Assembly (NCBI GenBank): GCA_006969385.1
Contig: CP030884.1
Location: 3,472,001-3,536,000 of the forward strand
Direction: 5' to 3'
From: Planctomycetaceae bacterium
GTDB taxonomy: Bacteria > Planctomycetota > Phycisphaerae > UBA1845 > UTPLA1
DNA: 64,000 nt
A program made the position numbers and the translations under genes. Positions 28,376 through 37,440 of the stretch are shown one piece after another. Within the stretch, counting starts at the first letter, position 1; each line of letters starts with the position of its first letter. The notes beneath the pieces are model-generated. The model had not been told where the DNA came from, made no database searches, and saw only the letters and a list, made by a program, of their open reading frames with translations.

Positions 28376-29695
28376 ATGAACGTTTGTGTCATCGGCACCG
28401 GCTACGTCGGGTTGGTTGCGGGTACGTGTTTTGCCGATGGCGGCAATCACGTGATCTGCGTGGACAAGGATGCGTCCAAAGTCGAACGCCTGAAAAAGGG
28501 CGAAGTGCCCATCTATGAGCCCGGCCTCGCCGAGGTGATTCAACGCAGCGTCAAAGCGGGGCGGTTGGAATTCACTACCGACCTCGACGAATCGGTGCGC
28601 AAGTCGCTGGTGGTTTTCATCGCCGTGGGCACGCCCCAAGATGACGACGGCAGCGCCGATCTTTCCGCCGTCATTGCCGTCGCCGGTGCCATCGGCAAAG
28701 CCATGGACGGTTATCGCATCGTCGTCACCAAAAGCACCGTGCCCGTAGGCACGCATAAAAAGGTCGAAGCGGCGATCACCGCCGTGACCGATCATCCCGT
28801 CGATGTGGTCAGCAATCCCGAATTTATGAAAGAAGGCGCTGCAGTCGAAGACTTCACCAAGCCCGACCGCGTGGTGATTGGCACGAATAATCCCGCCGTC
28901 GTCGAGATTATCAAGCAGCTATATGCACCTTTCATGCGCAAGCGCGAGCGTTTGTTGGTGATGGACCCGGCCAGCGCCGAGATGACCAAGTACGCGGCCA
29001 ATACGCTATTAGCGACCAAAGTTTCGTTTATGAACGAAGTCGCCACGCTCTGCGAAAAGTATGGCGCCGACGTCGAGACGGTGCGTATTGGTGTGGGCAG
29101 CGATTCGCGCATCGGGCATCCGTTTTTGTTCCCCGGCGTGGGTTATGGCGGTTCTTGTTTTCCGAAAGACGTTTCGGCGTTTGTTTACATGGGCCGGGAA
29201 GTCGGCGCGCCGGCGGTGGTGGCCGAAGCGGTGCAGGAGCGCAACCGCATGCAGCGCAAGGGTTTTGCCGACCGCATCGTCGAATATTACGGCGATAAAT
29301 TGCAGGGCAAGACGATTGCCGCCTGGGGTTTGGCATTTAAAGGCCGCACCGATGATATCCGTGAAGCGCCCGCCATCGATGTGATTCGCTTATTGCGCGA
29401 CAAAGGTGCAACGATTCGCGCTCACGACCCCGAAGCCATGCCTAACACCAAAGCCGAGTTGGGCGATAAGGGCATTAGCTATCACGACAATGCCTACGAC
29501 GCCTTGCAAGGGGCCGACATGCTAGTCGTGTTCACCGACTGGCCCGAGTTTCGTACGCCCAGCTTCGACAAAATCAAGGCCGGTTTGGCCAAGCCCGTGA
29601 TCTTTGACGGTCGCAACCTTTACGATCCGCCCTTTGTAGCCAAGCAGGGCATCGAATATCACAGCGTGGGCCGGCCTTCGGTGAAGCCGCAATGA
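28376..29695 (+). CDS. ugd: UDP-glucose 6-dehydrogenase
   Basis: Cytoplasmic NAD enzyme oxidising UDP-glucose to UDP-glucuronate for surface polysaccharide. It has 439 residues, standard for the bacterial UGD/TuaD family. The N-terminal Rossmann motif 'VIGTGYVGLVAGTCFAD', the 'VGTPQDDDGSADLS' loop, 'STVPVGTHKKVE' and 'NPEFMKEGAAVEDF' are present. Nucleophile Cys261 lies in 'GYGGSCFPKDV'. The C-terminal NDP-binding half has 'WGLAFKGRTDDIREAPAIDV'. The stop overlaps the ATG of the next gene (ATGA), indicating translational coupling with the epimerase, which uses its product. Confidence 0.96.
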   Translation: MNVCVIGTGYVGLVAGTCFADGGNHVICVDKDASKVERLKKGEVPIYEPGLAEVIQRSVKAGRLEFTTDLDESVRKSLVVFIAVGTPQDDDGSADLSAVIAVAGAIGKAMDGYRIVVTKSTVPVGTHKKVEAAITAVTDHPVDVVSNPEFMKEGAAVEDFTKPDRVVIGTNNPAVVEIIKQLYAPFMRKRERLLVMDPASAEMTKYAANTLLATKVSFMNEVATLCEKYGADVETVRIGVGSDSRIGHPFLFPGVGYGGSCFPKDVSAFVYMGREVGAPAVVAEAVQERNRMQRKGFADRIVEYYGDKLQGKTIAAWGLAFKGRTDDIREAPAIDVIRLLRDKGATIRAHDPEAMPNTKAELGDKGISYHDNAYDALQGADMLVVFTDWPEFRTPSFDKIKAGLAKPVIFDGRNLYDPPFVAKQGIEYHSVGRPSVKPQ

Positions 29696-30654
29696 GCGGC
29701 GCGCGACCGCGAACGATCTTCGTAACGGGTGGGGCCGGCTTTATCGGTTCGCACCTGTGCGAGACGCTGTTGGAGCGGGGCGACTCGGTAATCGCCTACG
29801 ACAGCTTCGATCCTTTTTATGATGAAGCCGTCAAGCGGCGGAATATTGACGCGTGTCTAAAAAACGAGAATTATCGCCTCGTCGAAGGCGATATCCGCGA
29901 CGCGGCCATGGTGAAGGCGGTGCTACCGCAGGAATGCGATGCCGTCGTGCACTTGGCGGCGCGGGCGGGCGTGCGTCCTTCGATTGCCGATCCGCTGTTG
30001 TATCAGGATGTAAACGTCAACGGCACGAATGTAATGCTGGAGGCCGCGCGCGAACGCGATGTACGTTCGTTTATTTTCGCTAGCAGTTCCAGCGTTTACG
30101 GCAATAACGAAAAGGTGCCGTTCTCGGAAAGCGATGTGGTTGATCATCCGATTTCGCCCTACGCCGCCACCAAGAAAGCGGGCGAGTTGATCTGCCATAC
30201 GTATCATCATCTCTTCAAGATGAACATCACGTGCTTGCGGTTTTTCACCGTGTACGGTGCACGGCAGCGGCCCGATTTGGCTATTCACAAGTTCACGCGA
30301 CTGATCGAAAAGGGCAAACCGATCCCCGTCTTCGGCGACGGCAGCATGATGCGCGACCATACGTATATCGATGACATCATTCGCGGCGTGGTGGCGGCGA
30401 TTGATCGCTGTGAAGGCTATGCGATTTACAACCTGGGCGAATCGGAGCCGGTCTCGCTCAGCGATTTGATCTCGTCAATCGAAGCGGCGCTGGGCAAGAA
30501 GGCAATCATCGACCGCAAGCCGGTGCCGCCGGGCGATGTGAACAAGACGTATGCCGACGTATCGCTGGCCCGCGCCGAATTGGGTTACGAACCTTCGACG
30601 CATTTGGCAGAAGGATTGGAGCGGTTTGTGGCGTGGTATCGTGGGCAGTGTTGA
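29692..30654 (+). CDS. UDP-glucuronate 4-epimerase family protein
   Basis: Extended SDR of 320 residues. The motif TGGAGFIGSH, the 'FASSSSVYG' serine region, catalytic 'YAATKKAGE' and 'RFFTVYGARQRPDLAIHKF' are typical of UDP-glucuronate 4-epimerases. The start ATG overlaps the ugd stop by four bases. Coupling to ugd, which makes UDP-glucuronate, strongly suggests conversion to UDP-galacturonate for capsule or LPS. A UDP-glucose epimerase role cannot be excluded from sequence alone. A copy of repeat A lies about 100 bp downstream. Confidence 0.88.
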   Translation: MSGARPRTIFVTGGAGFIGSHLCETLLERGDSVIAYDSFDPFYDEAVKRRNIDACLKNENYRLVEGDIRDAAMVKAVLPQECDAVVHLAARAGVRPSIADPLLYQDVNVNGTNVMLEAARERDVRSFIFASSSSVYGNNEKVPFSESDVVDHPISPYAATKKAGELICHTYHHLFKMNITCLRFFTVYGARQRPDLAIHKFTRLIEKGKPIPVFGDGSMMRDHTYIDDIIRGVVAAIDRCEGYAIYNLGESEPVSLSDLISSIEAALGKKAIIDRKPVPPGDVNKTYADVSLARAELGYEPSTHLAEGLERFVAWYRGQC

Positions 30655-30758
30655 TGCGACGGCGTCGGTTGCTTCGAAATGGCGTCTAGCACATCGATTG
30701 ATGGGGCAAGGGCTTCGTTTGGTGTAACGAGAACGCGGAATCAATAAACACGCGACAA

Positions 30759-30783
30759 CAGAGCTGCGGCCTGTGGCCGCATG
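30759..30783 (+). repeat. Dispersed repeat A
   Basis: The copy reads CAGAGCTGCGGCCTGTGGCC then GCATG, the consensus form. It is intergenic, between the epimerase and the YggL-like gene. Confidence 0.8.
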
Positions 30784-30845
30784 TTATTACTGCATCGCAA
30801 ATTCACGTCGACCAACAAACTTTAGGTAATATCAGCGAGTCTTCG

Positions 30846-31163
30846 GTGCGTAAGCGACTTCGAAAGAAAAAGTTTCTCGGCGAATTTCGCATTTATGGCG
30901 CAAACGTACGATGCGATCTCGTCGATACCACGCATGATGCTTGGTTAGATTCGTTTGTCGATTGTATCGAGGCAAACGGCTGCTTCGTTGGTGGTGGCTG
31001 CACCGATGAGGATTTTGAAGGATTCGTCGAACTTGGTAAGGGGGCTGAACGAGCGAAACGCCGCTTGGATGCGATTAACCGTTGGCTCGAGCAGTCAGTT
31101 AGTGTTAGAAATATCAAAATTGGAAGACTTGTGGACGCAGATCACGGTGACTTTGACGATTGA
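30846..31163 (+). CDS. yggL: YggL-like (DUF469) 50S ribosome-binding family protein
   Basis: A 105-residue basic-to-acidic protein with the family start 'RKRLRKKKFLGEFRIYGANV', a central 'FVDCIEANGCFVGGGCTDED' region corresponding to the 'GG' core of YggL, and a helical 'RAKRRLDAINRWLEQ' stretch. In Escherichia coli YggL binds the large ribosomal subunit. Whether that holds here is inference. A GTG start at 30846 is used because no ATG is in frame upstream before a region without coding character. The ribosome-binding site is weak. It stands alone between surface-sugar genes. Confidence 0.72.
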   Translation: MRKRLRKKKFLGEFRIYGANVRCDLVDTTHDAWLDSFVDCIEANGCFVGGGCTDEDFEGFVELGKGAERAKRRLDAINRWLEQSVSVRNIKIGRLVDADHGDFDD

Positions 31164-31177
31164 GTGATGGCGCGTCG

Positions 31178-31232
31178 AGGGACGCACCCTACTATGTTTG
31201 GATTTTGTGTAGTGCCTGTAGGGTGCATCCCT
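31178..31232. repeat. Inverted repeat GGGACGCACCCTAC / GTAGGGTGCATCCC
   Basis: Fifteen-base arms at 31178-31192 and 31218-31232 pair with a single C/T difference and enclose 25 bp. There is no T-run, so it is not a typical terminator. It looks like a small mobile or dispersed intergenic element. Confidence 0.6.
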
Positions 31233-31275
31233 TGATACACCACGATTGCCAAGCCAAATTGATTGACGCGCGAAT

Positions 31276-31300
31276 CAGAAGCGGTGCCTGTGGTCGCACG
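31276..31300 (+). repeat. Degenerate copy of repeat A upstream of the GDP-fucose synthase start
   Basis: CAGAAGCGGTGCCTGTGGTC then GCACG resembles the repeat A consensus but has several substitutions. It ends about 10 bp before the ATG at 31311. Could be chance. Confidence 0.35.
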
Positions 31301-31310
31301 AGAAACACCC

Positions 31311-32261
31311 ATGCTCGACCTTACCCAACAACGCATACTCGTTACCGGCGGCGCTGGCTTTCTTGGCCGCTTCGTGTGCGAGCAACTACGCGCGGCGGGC
31401 GTGTCCGACGACAACATCCTTGTGCCACACCGCAAGGACTACGACCTCACCAGCGAAGCCGCCGTCGTGCGTCTATACGCCGAGTTGCAACCGACCGTCG
31501 TGATTCATCTTGCTGCCGAAGTCGGCGGCATCGGTGCCAATCGCGATAACCCCGGTCGTTTTTTCTATGCCAACATGGCGATGGGCCTGCACCTGATCGA
31601 GCACGCGCGGCGCAGCAACATCGCGAAGTTCGTGCAGGTAGGCACCGTGTGTTCGTATCCAAAACATACGCCGGTGCCGTTTAAAGAAGATGATCTGTGG
31701 GACGGTTATCCCGAAGAAACCAACGCGCCCTACGGCGTGGCGAAAAAAGCGTTGCTGGTGATGCTGCAATCGTATCGCGCGCAATATGGGCTGAACGGAA
31801 TCTACTTATTGCCCGCCAACCTATACGGCCCCGGCGATAATTTCGACGTAGCCAGTAGCCATGTTATCCCAGCGCTGATTCGCCGCTTCAGCGAAGCCAA
31901 ACGCAACAACCTGCCGAGCGTCACCGTGTGGGGCACGGGCAAGGCCAGCCGCGAGTTCCTTTACGTCGAAGACTGCGCCCGCGCGATCGTGGCGGCGACG
32001 CAGCGCTATAACGAGCCCGAGCCGGTCAACATCGGCACCGGCCGGGAAATCACGATTGCCGACTTGGTCGAGAAGATCAAAGCGACAACGGGCTTCACCG
32101 GCACGATCGAATGGGATACCACCAAGCCCGACGGCCAACCGCGGCGGGTGTTGGATACCAGCCTTGCGCAATCTGCGTTTGGTTTTGAAGCGCTGGTTGA
32201 TTTAGAGGAAGGGCTGCGGCGGACAGTGGAATGGTATGACGCCAAAGCCTCTTCTGAATAA
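31311..32261 (+). CDS. fcl: GDP-L-fucose synthase family protein
   Basis: NADPH-dependent epimerase/reductase converting GDP-4-keto-6-deoxymannose to GDP-L-fucose. It has 316 residues from the ATG at 31311. The 16 codons upstream in frame fall in a repeat-like region and are rejected. Motifs: 'ILVTGGAGFLGRFVCEQL', 'HLAAEVGGIGANRDNPGRFF', 'GTVCSYPKHTPVPFKEDDLW', catalytic 'YGVAKKALL', 'LLPANLYGPGDNFD' and 'WDTTKPDGQPRR'. These are specific to GDP-fucose synthase rather than general epimerases. The partner gmd (GDP-mannose dehydratase) is not in the window. A terminator follows, shared with groEL on the opposite strand. Confidence 0.92.
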   Translation: MLDLTQQRILVTGGAGFLGRFVCEQLRAAGVSDDNILVPHRKDYDLTSEAAVVRLYAELQPTVVIHLAAEVGGIGANRDNPGRFFYANMAMGLHLIEHARRSNIAKFVQVGTVCSYPKHTPVPFKEDDLWDGYPEETNAPYGVAKKALLVMLQSYRAQYGLNGIYLLPANLYGPGDNFDVASSHVIPALIRRFSEAKRNNLPSVTVWGTGKASREFLYVEDCARAIVAATQRYNEPEPVNIGTGREITIADLVEKIKATTGFTGTIEWDTTKPDGQPRRVLDTSLAQSAFGFEALVDLEEGLRRTVEWYDAKASSE

Positions 32262-32277
32262 TCGCACAGGTAAAAGA

Positions 32278-32317
32278 GAAAGCGCGACGCCGTTCCTAAG
32301 AACCGCGTCGCGCTTTC
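32278..32317. terminator. Hairpin terminator between convergent fcl and groEL
   Basis: A 13-bp perfect stem GAAAGCGCGACGC (32278-32290) / GCGTCGCGCTTTC (32305-32317). On the minus strand it is followed by TCTTTT, so it probably ends groEL transcription. On the plus strand the tail is weaker. Confidence 0.75.
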
Positions 32318-32479
32318 GATTTATGTACTCGTCGCCGGCGAAGTTTTTCGCGGCGAGCGTGGACTTCATGTTGCCGCCCGTAACTTGCAGGTTTTGGTCA
32401 CGCGCGAGTTCTGGCGGTGACCGCTTCCTTACTTACGGGCGCGGCTCTGTCAGATGCCGATTCGGCTCTGACTGAGGGC

Positions 32480-34111
32480 TTACATGCCCATACCGCCGGG
32501 CATGCCGCCGCCCTTCTTCTTTTCTTCCTTGATTTCGCTGACGGCACAGTCGGTCGTCAACAGCAGGGCAGCGATGGAGGCGGCGTTTTGCAGGGCGACG
32601 CGCTCGACCTTGGCCGGCACGATGACGCCCATTTCAATCATGTCGCCGTATTCGTTGGTAAGCGCGTTAAAGCCGAAGTTGGCCTTCTTGTCTTCGAAGA
32701 CCTTCTGAGCGACGACGCTACCGTCGAGGCCCGCGTTTTCGGCGATGACTTTGATCGGGGCCCACAAGGCGCGACGCACGATATCGACGCCGGTCTTTTG
32801 GTCGCCCTTGAGCTTCTTCTCTTCCTTATCGAGCACCGAAGCGAGGGCACGCAGCGGGGCGACACCGCCACCGGGCAGGATGCCTTCTTCAACGGCGGCG
32901 CGACAGGCGTGCAGCGCGTCTTCGACGCGGGCCTTCTTTTCCTTCATTTCGACTTCGGTCGCCGCACCGACGCGTAAAATGGCGACGCCACCGGCCAACT
33001 TGGCCAGGCGCTCTTCGAGCTTTTCGCGATCGTAGTCGCTGGTGGTGCGATCGGCTTCGACCTTGATCTGGTCGATGCGTGCCTTGATGTCGGCAGCCTT
33101 GCCGGCACCTTGGATGATCGTGGTGTTATCTTTGTCGACCACGATGCGCTTGGCTTGGCCGAGATCGTTAACGTCGATGCCTTCGAGCGTGACGCCGGTT
33201 TCTTCGAAGATCGGCGTGGCGCCGGTCATGATGGCGAGGTCTTGCAGCATGGCCTTGCGGCGATCGCCGAAGCCGGGGGCCTTGACGGCGGCGACTTGCA
33301 ACATGCCGCGCAGCTTGTTGATGACGAGCGTGGCGAGGGCTTCGCCTTCGACGTCTTCGGCGATGATGAGCAGCGGACGACCGGCCTTGGCGACCTTCTC
33401 GAGGATCGGCACCAAATCCTTCACCGACGAAATCTTCTTTTCGTGGATGAGGATGAAGGGCTTGTCGAGCTGAACTTCCATCTCGGCCGTGTCGGTAACG
33501 AAGTGCGGCGAGAGGTAGCCCTTATCGAACTGCATACCTTCGACGAGATCGACGATTGTTTCGAGCGTTTGGCCTTCTTCGACCGTGATGACGCCGTCTT
33601 TGCCGACCTTGTCCATGGCTTCGGCAATCTTCTTGCCGATTTCGGCGTCATGGTTGGCGGCGCAGGTGCCGACTTGGGCGATCTGCTTGCTTTCCTTCAC
33701 CGGCTTGGCCATGCGCTTGTATTCTTCGACGATGGCATCCACGCCGGCATCGATGCCGCGCTTGAGTTCCATCGGGTTGGCACCGGCGGCGACGTTCTTC
33801 AAGCCTTCGCTGAAGATCGACTCGACATACACGGTGGCGGTGGTGGTGCCATCGCCTGCGTCGTTGGACGTCTTGCTGGCGACTTCCTTCACCATTTGCG
33901 CGCCCATATCTTCGTAGGCGTCGTCGAGTTCGATTTCTTTGGCGACGGTTACGCCGTCTTTGGTGACCGTGGGGCTGCCGAACGACTTTTCGATTACGAC
34001 GTTGCGACCGCAGGGGCCCATGGTGACTTTGACGGCGCGGGCCAACTGGTTGACGCCGTTGCGGATGGCCTCGCGGGCCTCCATGTCGAATGCAATTTTC
34101 TTAGCTGCCAT
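32480..34111 (-). CDS. groL: Chaperonin GroEL
   Basis: 60-kDa chaperonin of 543 residues forming the cytoplasmic folding chamber with GroES. The sequence matches GroEL from the N-terminal '[20 protein letters not shown]' to the C-terminal GGM-rich tail ([10 protein letters not shown]). The ATP-site blocks '[13 protein letters not shown]' and '[13 protein letters not shown]' are intact, as is '[16 protein letters not shown]'. The nucleotide-loop motif reads '[17 protein letters not shown]', with Cys where TLGPKGRNV is usual. It is separated from groES by a small unknown gene. No CIRCE (TTAGCACTC-type) element was found upstream of groES, so HrcA control is not supported here. Confidence 0.98.
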   Translation of the reverse strand: MAAKKIAFDMEAREAIRNGVNQLARAVKVTMGPCGRNVVIEKSFGSPTVTKDGVTVAKEIELDDAYEDMGAQMVKEVASKTSNDAGDGTTTATVYVESIFSEGLKNVAAGANPMELKRGIDAGVDAIVEEYKRMAKPVKESKQIAQVGTCAANHDAEIGKKIAEAMDKVGKDGVITVEEGQTLETIVDLVEGMQFDKGYLSPHFVTDTAEMEVQLDKPFILIHEKKISSVKDLVPILEKVAKAGRPLLIIAEDVEGEALATLVINKLRGMLQVAAVKAPGFGDRRKAMLQDLAIMTGATPIFEETGVTLEGIDVNDLGQAKRIVVDKDNTTIIQGAGKAADIKARIDQIKVEADRTTSDYDREKLEERLAKLAGGVAILRVGAATEVEMKEKKARVEDALHACRAAVEEGILPGGGVAPLRALASVLDKEEKKLKGDQKTGVDIVRRALWAPIKVIAENAGLDGSVVAQKVFEDKKANFGFNALTNEYGDMIEMGVIVPAKVERVALQNAASIAALLLTTDCAVSEIKEEKKKGGGMPGGMGM

Positions 34112-34156
34112 TGGATGCGTATCTCCTGATGATTCTTTGTTTAATGTTTTGAAGGC

Positions 34157-34468
34157 TTACGCAGGGAAGTCGTCATCGCTGATACCTTCGAAGGTATCTT
34201 CCTGCCAGACCTTGCCTTTTTCTTTGACCTGCAACTCGGCCGTTTCGATCGCGCCGGCATCGACGAACAACATGTCGTCGACCAAGTCCGCCGCGATGAT
34301 GTCGGACGTGCGAATCTCAATACGAAAGCCACTGTCTTCGATGCGCGTGTACGCCAGCGGATAAATATGCAGGGCGTCTTCGTTGCCGGGGAATGTCAGC
34401 ACCAAGCGGGCGGACGATCCGAATCGAACGGCTTCATCGAGGGCGGTCGCAAAGAGAGACGGTTTCAT
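34157..34468 (-). CDS. Small unknown protein encoded between groES and groEL
   Basis: A 103-residue acidic, apparently soluble protein. The ATG at 34468 has AAAGG about 8 bp upstream. The first 25 residues ([20 protein letters not shown]) are helical. The rest looks beta-rich ('[20 protein letters not shown]', '[20 protein letters not shown]'). No signal peptide or membrane segment. It lies 95 bp after groES and 45 bp before groEL on the same strand with no terminator between, so it should be transcribed with the chaperonin genes. I do not recognise the family. A role tied to chaperonin function or heat shock is inference from position only. Confidence 0.72.
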   Translation of the reverse strand: MKPSLFATALDEAVRFGSSARLVLTFPGNEDALHIYPLAYTRIEDSGFRIEIRTSDIIAADLVDDMLFVDAGAIETAELQVKEKGKVWQEDTFEGISDDDFPA

Positions 34469-34563
34469 GCAAGGCCTTTCGGGTTGAACGACTACTGCGA
34501 GGCGGGGCGGCGGTATGGCGTGGGCCAAGGCTGCCGCATCCGCGAAACTGCGAAGGGCCTAGC

Positions 34564-34872
34564 TTAGCCGACGATGGCGAGAATGTCCGACTCATCCATG
34601 ATGAGGAACTCTTCGCCGTCGATCTTCACTTCGGTGCCGGCGTAGCTGGTGAAGAGCACTTCGTCACCTTTGCTGACCTGCATCTTGGAGCGCTCGCCGC
34701 TGGAGAGCAGGCGACCTTCGCCGATGGCTTCGATCTTGCCGCGCTTCGGCTTTTCCTTGGCGCTTTCGGGCAGCACGATGCCGCCGGCCGTGACGTCGTT
34801 GGCTTCGATGCGCTTTACAACCACTTTGTCACCAATCGGGCGAATCTTGACGCGGCTCTTGGTAGCTGGCAT
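34564..34872 (-). CDS. groS: Co-chaperonin GroES
   Basis: 10-kDa lid of the GroEL chamber, 102 residues. The ATG at 34872 follows AAAGGAG by 8 bp. A TTG two codons earlier is not needed. The sequence has 'KIRPIGDKVVVKRIEANDVT', the mobile-loop region 'TAGGIVLPESAKEKPKRGKI' and the C-terminal 'VLFTSYAGTEVKIDGEEFLI' typical of GroES. It is the first gene of groES-unknown-groEL. The upstream 120 bp contain no recognisable CIRCE element or heat-shock sigma-32-type promoter. Confidence 0.97.
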   Translation of the reverse strand: MPATKSRVKIRPIGDKVVVKRIEANDVTAGGIVLPESAKEKPKRGKIEAIGEGRLLSSGERSKMQVSKGDEVLFTSYAGTEVKIDGEEFLIMDESDILAIVG

Positions 34873-34994
34873 TTGCAAACTCCTTTAACGTTTACGTGTC
34901 GTTGTTGCGTCGTCTCATTCGGCCGACGCGGTCTATTTGATTTAATCGCAGCGCCGCCTTGGCGATGCGAACGAAAGCTACGCGAATCCGACGC

Positions 34995-35585
34995 TTAGTT
35001 GCGATTTCCGACGTCGGGCAATTCCATTTGGTAGACGCGCTGCGCGATCCGCGCGATCATTTCGGGTAATAACGCCTGCCCCTGATCGGTTTCGATCACG
35101 CTAAACACATCGAGCTTCATCGCGTCGGTCAGCAGCCGCGGCTGCGACTGTTCGCAGACGTACAGGCAGGGGACCGTCAGACCCATGCGTCGCAGGCGCC
35201 GCAAGGTATCGAGGCCGCCCGCCACGGGCAGCGTGTCGTCGAGCACCATCACGTGGATCGAATCCCGCGCCGTCAGCCCCACGACTTGCTCGTCGCTTTC
35301 CGACCAATGCAAGGCCAGCGGCCACGGCGAGAGACGCTCGGGCAGCGCGTTGGCCCATTCGCTGGCGGGGTTGCGGGCGATGAGCAAATTCAGATGGCTG
35401 CGGGCAAAGGTCACGATGGAACCGCTCCAAACGAAACCGGCGGGCCGTGCCGAACGGGCAGGCGCACACTCTTCGACGATGCGGATATGCAACGTTCGTG
35501 CCAATCGCCCAGATTCGACCGAGTCTGCGATTTGGCGACTGTAAGTATCTGCCAATGCTTGGGATAGGTGACAGTGCTTAAACAT
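34995..35585 (-). CDS. Protein with a degenerate receiver-like domain
   Basis: A protein of about 196 residues (ATG at 35585; a longer frame exists to 35633). The C-terminal 120 residues look like a response-regulator receiver: 'SIHVMVLDDTLPVAGGLDTL' carries an Asp pair at the position where the phospho-acceptor loop is expected. It is followed by 'RRLRRMGLTVPCLYVCEQSQ' and a final helix 'LLPEMIARIAQRVY'. The acidic pocket at the start of the domain is not clear, so phosphorylation is doubtful. There is no DNA-binding domain. It lies 122 bp upstream of groES on the same strand. The N-terminal 75 residues are unrecognised. Moderate confidence as a gene, low on function. Confidence 0.6.
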   Translation of the reverse strand: MFKHCHLSQALADTYSRQIADSVESGRLARTLHIRIVEECAPARSARPAGFVWSGSIVTFARSHLNLLIARNPASEWANALPERLSPWPLALHWSESDEQVVGLTARDSIHVMVLDDTLPVAGGLDTLRRLRRMGLTVPCLYVCEQSQPRLLTDAMKLDVFSVIETDQGQALLPEMIARIAQRVYQMELPDVGNRN

Positions 35586-35784
35586 TACCGAAAGTCGAAC
35601 GGGATCCCCATTGCTGACTTGGTGGCACTGCAAGCGGTATCAGTTCGCTAGGAATGACAGATTGGCACGGGCGGGCGACCTTAGTTCCGCTATCATGCCC
35701 GGTAGCCAGTCAAACCATTTCAAATGGGGCCGATTGTCGCTTCCGGGCCGAGGGCCGATACCCCATCCTCAGGAGTCCACCGCC

Positions 35785-37434
35785 GTGAAAGCATCCGATC
35801 TGTTTGTGAAATGTCTGGAAGCCGAGGGCGTCGAGTACATCTTCGGCGTACCGGGCGAAGAAAACGCCGACATGATGATCTCGTTGGCCGATTCCGACAT
35901 CAAATTCATCCTATGCCGCCACGAACAGGCCGCCGCCTTCATGGCCGACGTCTACGGTCGGCTGACCGGCCGCGCGGGCGTCTGTTTGGCAACGCTCGGA
36001 CCCGGCGCGACCAACCTCGTGACCGGCGTCGGCAACGGCAACATGGATCGTTCGCCGATGGTGGTGCTCACCGGGCAGGGCAGCACGCAGCGACTGCACA
36101 AAGAATCGCACCAGGCGATGAACGTGGTCGACATGTATAAGCCGCTGACCAAATGGGCCGAGACGGTGCAGCACCCCGACAACATTCCCGAGATGGTGCG
36201 CAAGGCGTTTAAGTTGGCCGAGTTTGAGAAACCGGGCGCGTGTTTGGTTGAACTGCCGGAGGACATCGCCGGATCGGAAACCGACAAGACGCCGATCCCG
36301 CCAACGCCCACGCGCCGACCCGGCCCCGACCCAAAGGCGCTCGTCGATGCGGTCGAGTTGATCGAGTCGGCCAAGAAGCCGGTGGTGCTGGCGGGCAACG
36401 GTTGTGTCCGCAAACGCAGCGCCGAACAACTATGCCGCTTCGTCACGCGCACCGGCATCGGCGTGGTGAATACATTTATGGGCAAAGGGGCGGTGCCGCG
36501 CAGCAGCGAGCATTGCTTGTTCACCATCGGCTTGCAATCGCGCGATCATGTCTCTTGCATCATGGACGAAGCCGATTTGGTGATTGCGATTGGCTATGAC
36601 CTCGTCGAATACGATCCGATGCGCTGGAACCAGGGCAACGCCAAGAAGATTCTGCATATCGACTTCTTACCGGCGGAAGTGGACGAGAACTATCGCGTGG
36701 CGGTTGAATTGGTGGGCGACATCGCCAATTGTTTACATGGTTTGCTCGAATCACTCGGAGATACGGATACGCCGCGCTTCGAGATCGGTAAGCATCAACG
36801 CCGTCGCGAAGAGATGATCGCAGATTTTTCGGCGCACGATGATGACGATACCAAGGGAATTATCAAGCCGCAGAAGGCGCTCGCCGATTGTCGGGCGGTT
36901 TTAGCACCGTGCGATATTCTGTTGTCGGATGTCGGTGCCCATAAGATGTGGGTGGCACGGCATTACCATTGCGACGAGCCGAACACATGCCTGATACCGA
37001 ACGGCTTTTGCTCGATGGGCTTCGCGCTGCCGGGGGCGCTGGCGGCCAAGCTGGTCTATCCCGGCCGACGCGTGATCGCCGTCTGCGGTGACGCCGGATT
37101 CCTGATGAACATACAAGACTTCGAAACGGCGGTACGTTACGACCTGCCCTTTGTGTGTTTGGTCTGGGAAGATAAGGAATATGGACTGATTTCGTGGAAG
37201 CAGGAAACGCACTTCGGCAAACATACCGATCTGGCGTTTAACAATCCTGATTTTGTGAAGCTGGCCGAGAGCTTCGGCGGCTATGGCGCGCGGGTGGAGA
37301 ACTCGGTCGACTTGAAACCAGCTTTAGATGCGGCCTTTGACAGCGGCAAGCCGTCCATCGTCGCCATGCCGGTGGATTACTCGGAGAATATGAAGCTGAC
37401 GAAGCGATTGGGAGAATTAACGTGCACGCTTTAG
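35785..37434 (+). CDS. Acetolactate synthase large-subunit family, AlsS-like
   Basis: ThDP-dependent enzyme condensing pyruvate to 2-acetolactate (or a related carboligation), 549 residues. A GTG at 35785 is chosen because CAGGAG lies about 10 bp upstream. The frame upstream is not coding-like. Features: N-terminal Pyr domain with catalytic Glu47 ('CRHEQAAAFMADVYGRLTGR'), 'TLGPGATNLVTGVGNGNMDR', a central domain, and the ThDP/Mg motif 'VCGDAGFLMNIQDFETAVRY'. The 'SHQAMNVVDMYKPLTKW' and 'YGLISWKQ' stretches resemble catabolic AlsS rather than IlvB, and no regulatory subunit gene is adjacent. Also no alsD. It lies 1.1 kb upstream of an aldehyde dehydrogenase with a zinc-ribbon gene between. The exact substrate is uncertain. 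Confidence 0.88.
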   Translation: MKASDLFVKCLEAEGVEYIFGVPGEENADMMISLADSDIKFILCRHEQAAAFMADVYGRLTGRAGVCLATLGPGATNLVTGVGNGNMDRSPMVVLTGQGSTQRLHKESHQAMNVVDMYKPLTKWAETVQHPDNIPEMVRKAFKLAEFEKPGACLVELPEDIAGSETDKTPIPPTPTRRPGPDPKALVDAVELIESAKKPVVLAGNGCVRKRSAEQLCRFVTRTGIGVVNTFMGKGAVPRSSEHCLFTIGLQSRDHVSCIMDEADLVIAIGYDLVEYDPMRWNQGNAKKILHIDFLPAEVDENYRVAVELVGDIANCLHGLLESLGDTDTPRFEIGKHQRRREEMIADFSAHDDDDTKGIIKPQKALADCRAVLAPCDILLSDVGAHKMWVARHYHCDEPNTCLIPNGFCSMGFALPGALAAKLVYPGRRVIAVCGDAGFLMNIQDFETAVRYDLPFVCLVWEDKEYGLISWKQETHFGKHTDLAFNNPDFVKLAESFGGYGARVENSVDLKPALDAAFDSGKPSIVAMPVDYSENMKLTKRLGELTCTL

Positions 37435-37440
37435 GGGGGG

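Noticed and set aside
28026..28398. Small frames 28026-28232 (plus) and 28096-28398 (minus)
   Set aside because: No ribosome-binding site or recognisable protein pattern.
33110..34129. Long plus-strand frame (339 codons) opposite groEL
   Set aside because: Antisense shadow of groEL in a GC-rich genome. Sequence is low-complexity, with no ribosome-binding site.
34873..34994. CIRCE heat-shock operator upstream of groES
   Set aside because: Looked for TTAGCACTC-N9-GAGTGCTAA. Nothing similar was present.
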